A DNA stretch of 39,454 bases, from NCBI GenBank assembly GCA_024280945.1, contig JAMXLO010000033.1, forward strand, positions 1 through 39,454, given 5' to 3'. Origin of the DNA: Acetobacteraceae bacterium. GTDB lineage: Bacteria; Pseudomonadota; Alphaproteobacteria; Acetobacterales; Acetobacteraceae. Below, one piece after another: positions 38,635 through 39,454 of this stretch. Under the pieces are notes generated by a model, which did no database searches, was not told the DNA's origin, and was given only the letters and a program-made list of their open reading frames with translations. How positions within the stretch are numbered: position 1 is the stretch's first letter; the number at the start of each line of letters is the position of its first letter. A program made the translations under genes and the position numbers.

Positions 38635-39454
38635 ATGCAAAGCTGGCGTCGCGGGCGTTCGTTGGGCGACCGGCTCCTGCTGCTGGCTGTGGTGCTGCTT
38701 GCGGCCGCTTGGATCGCGCCCATCGTTTGGGTGGTTGGGCTTAGTCTCAAACCGAACGAGGTGCTGATGCGCAGCACCGGCGGAATCATCCTCCCCCCCT
38801 TTACCCTGAAGAACTATGCCGACATCCTGGCCGCCAGCTCGGTGTTCGGCTGGATGACCAACAGCGCCATCGTGGCTCTCGGCCAGACCGTACTGACGCT
38901 GGTGATCGCCTCGCTCGCTGGCTACGGCTTCGCCCGCACCGATTTCCCCGGGCGCAAAATGCTGTTCGTGCTAATGCTGGCCGCGCTCGCCGTGCCGGAG
39001 CAGGCGGTCATCGTCCCGTTGCACACCATGTTCGCCCAGGCAGGCCTGCACAACAGCTACATTGCCTTGATTGCTCCGAGGCTTGCGTTCCCGTTCGGGG
39101 TTCTGCTGATGACGCAGTATTTTCGGGCCATTCCGGCGGAGATCGAGGAGGCCGCGCTACTCGACCGTGCATCACGGCTGAAAGTATTCTGGCGAATTGT
39201 GCTGCCGCTCTCGATCCCGGCGCAGGCGACGCTCGGGATCTATACCTTCCTGCACGCCTGGAATGACTATTTCTGGCCGCTGGTCTCTGCCACCAAGCCG
39301 GAGATGTACACTCTGACGGTCGGCCTCGCCTCGATGCAGACCAACTTCGCGCAGACCGAGGGCATCGGCTTCCTCATGGCGCAGGCGGTGTTTGCCGGGC
39401 TGCCGGTGCTGATCCTGTACTTGTTCTTCCAGCGTCACATCGTCAGTGCCGTCG
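38635..39454 (+). CDS. CUT1-family sugar ABC transporter permease (MalG/UgpE type), 3' end outside the window
   Basis: The first 273 codons are present. There is a hydrophobic N-terminal span (L-L-L-L-A-V-V-L-L-A-A-A-W-I-A), then L-K-N-Y-A-D-I-L, and the EAA loop E-I-E-E-A-A-L-L-D-R-A-S near residue 181 followed by L-P-L-S-I-P. The tail reaches L-P-V-L-I-L-Y-L-F-F-Q-R-H-I-V-S, so only a few residues are missing. No substrate-binding protein gene is seen before the ATPase; it should follow, or stand elsewhere. Confidence 0.92.
   Translation, partial: MQSWRRGRSLGDRLLLLAVVLLAAAWIAPIVWVVGLSLKPNEVLMRSTGGIILPPFTLKNYADILAASSVFGWMTNSAIVALGQTVLTLVIASLAGYGFARTDFPGRKMLFVLMLAALAVPEQAVIVPLHTMFAQAGLHNSYIALIAPRLAFPFGVLLMTQYFRAIPAEIEEAALLDRASRLKVFWRIVLPLSIPAQATLGIYTFLHAWNDYFWPLVSATKPEMYTLTVGLASMQTNFAQTEGIGFLMAQAVFAGLPVLILYLFFQRHIVSAV

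Overview
The window is GC-rich DNA from an alphaproteobacterium. A Rhodospirillales/Acetobacteraceae-like genome is my best guess, from gene style only (PPi-type phosphofructokinase, many small soil-alphaproteobacterial orphan proteins, a Tat-exported CUT1 sugar binding protein). No rRNA, tRNA or CRISPR array was seen. The striking property is the mix of intact genes with many decayed ones. I count about a dozen recognisable pseudogenes, several broken by multiple frameshifts, so this is an accessory, eroding part of a chromosome or large replicon.

Layout. 1-3.2 kb: start of a LivK-type binding protein, an AraC regulator remnant, a TauE/SafE exporter and two small envelope proteins. 3.3-6.7 kb: a minus-strand sugar ABC operon (binding protein, two permeases, no ATPase) with a stray permease 3' end facing it. 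7.2-10.6 kb: dodecin, an ABM-like protein, a PPi-dependent phosphofructokinase and an exported protein. 11.2-16.4 kb: three minus-strand genes, namely a radical SAM/B12 protein, a lipoprotein alpha/beta hydrolase and an overlapping Lnb-type (DUF4105) membrane protein. 16.7-22.5 kb: a DUF2950 pseudogene, a beta-lactamase-fold hydrolase, an exported isoaspartyl methyltransferase, an LLM oxidoreductase, and NDH-2 and GFA pseudogenes.

22.6-27.3 kb is an island of very small genes. Its core (25.0-26.9 kb) is a same-strand run of seven paralogous units built on the pattern D-x-L-I-x-x-N-R-x-L-L-x-x-A. This is the best candidate for something undescribed. Other small families in the island also occur twice, once intact and once decayed or diverged.

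27.5-32.4 kb: an SDR with a coupled small gene, a DUF1127 gene with a strong upstream hairpin, a tyrosine recombinase remnant, an MFS transporter overlapping a small lipoprotein gene, and a Rep/HTH-like remnant that has lost its helix-turn-helix. 32.7-34.7 kb: an envelope operon (YihY/BrkB plus three small membrane proteins). 35.0-36.6 kb: an IS110 5' fragment joined to a truncated enolase-superfamily dehydratase and a frameshifted NAD-dependent epimerase/dehydrogenase. 36.7 kb to the end: an intact UgpC-type ATPase and two permeases. The last two blocks look like a sugar or sugar-acid uptake and catabolism locus whose transporter survives while its enzymes are broken. Its ATPase could also energise the first, ATPase-less transporter.
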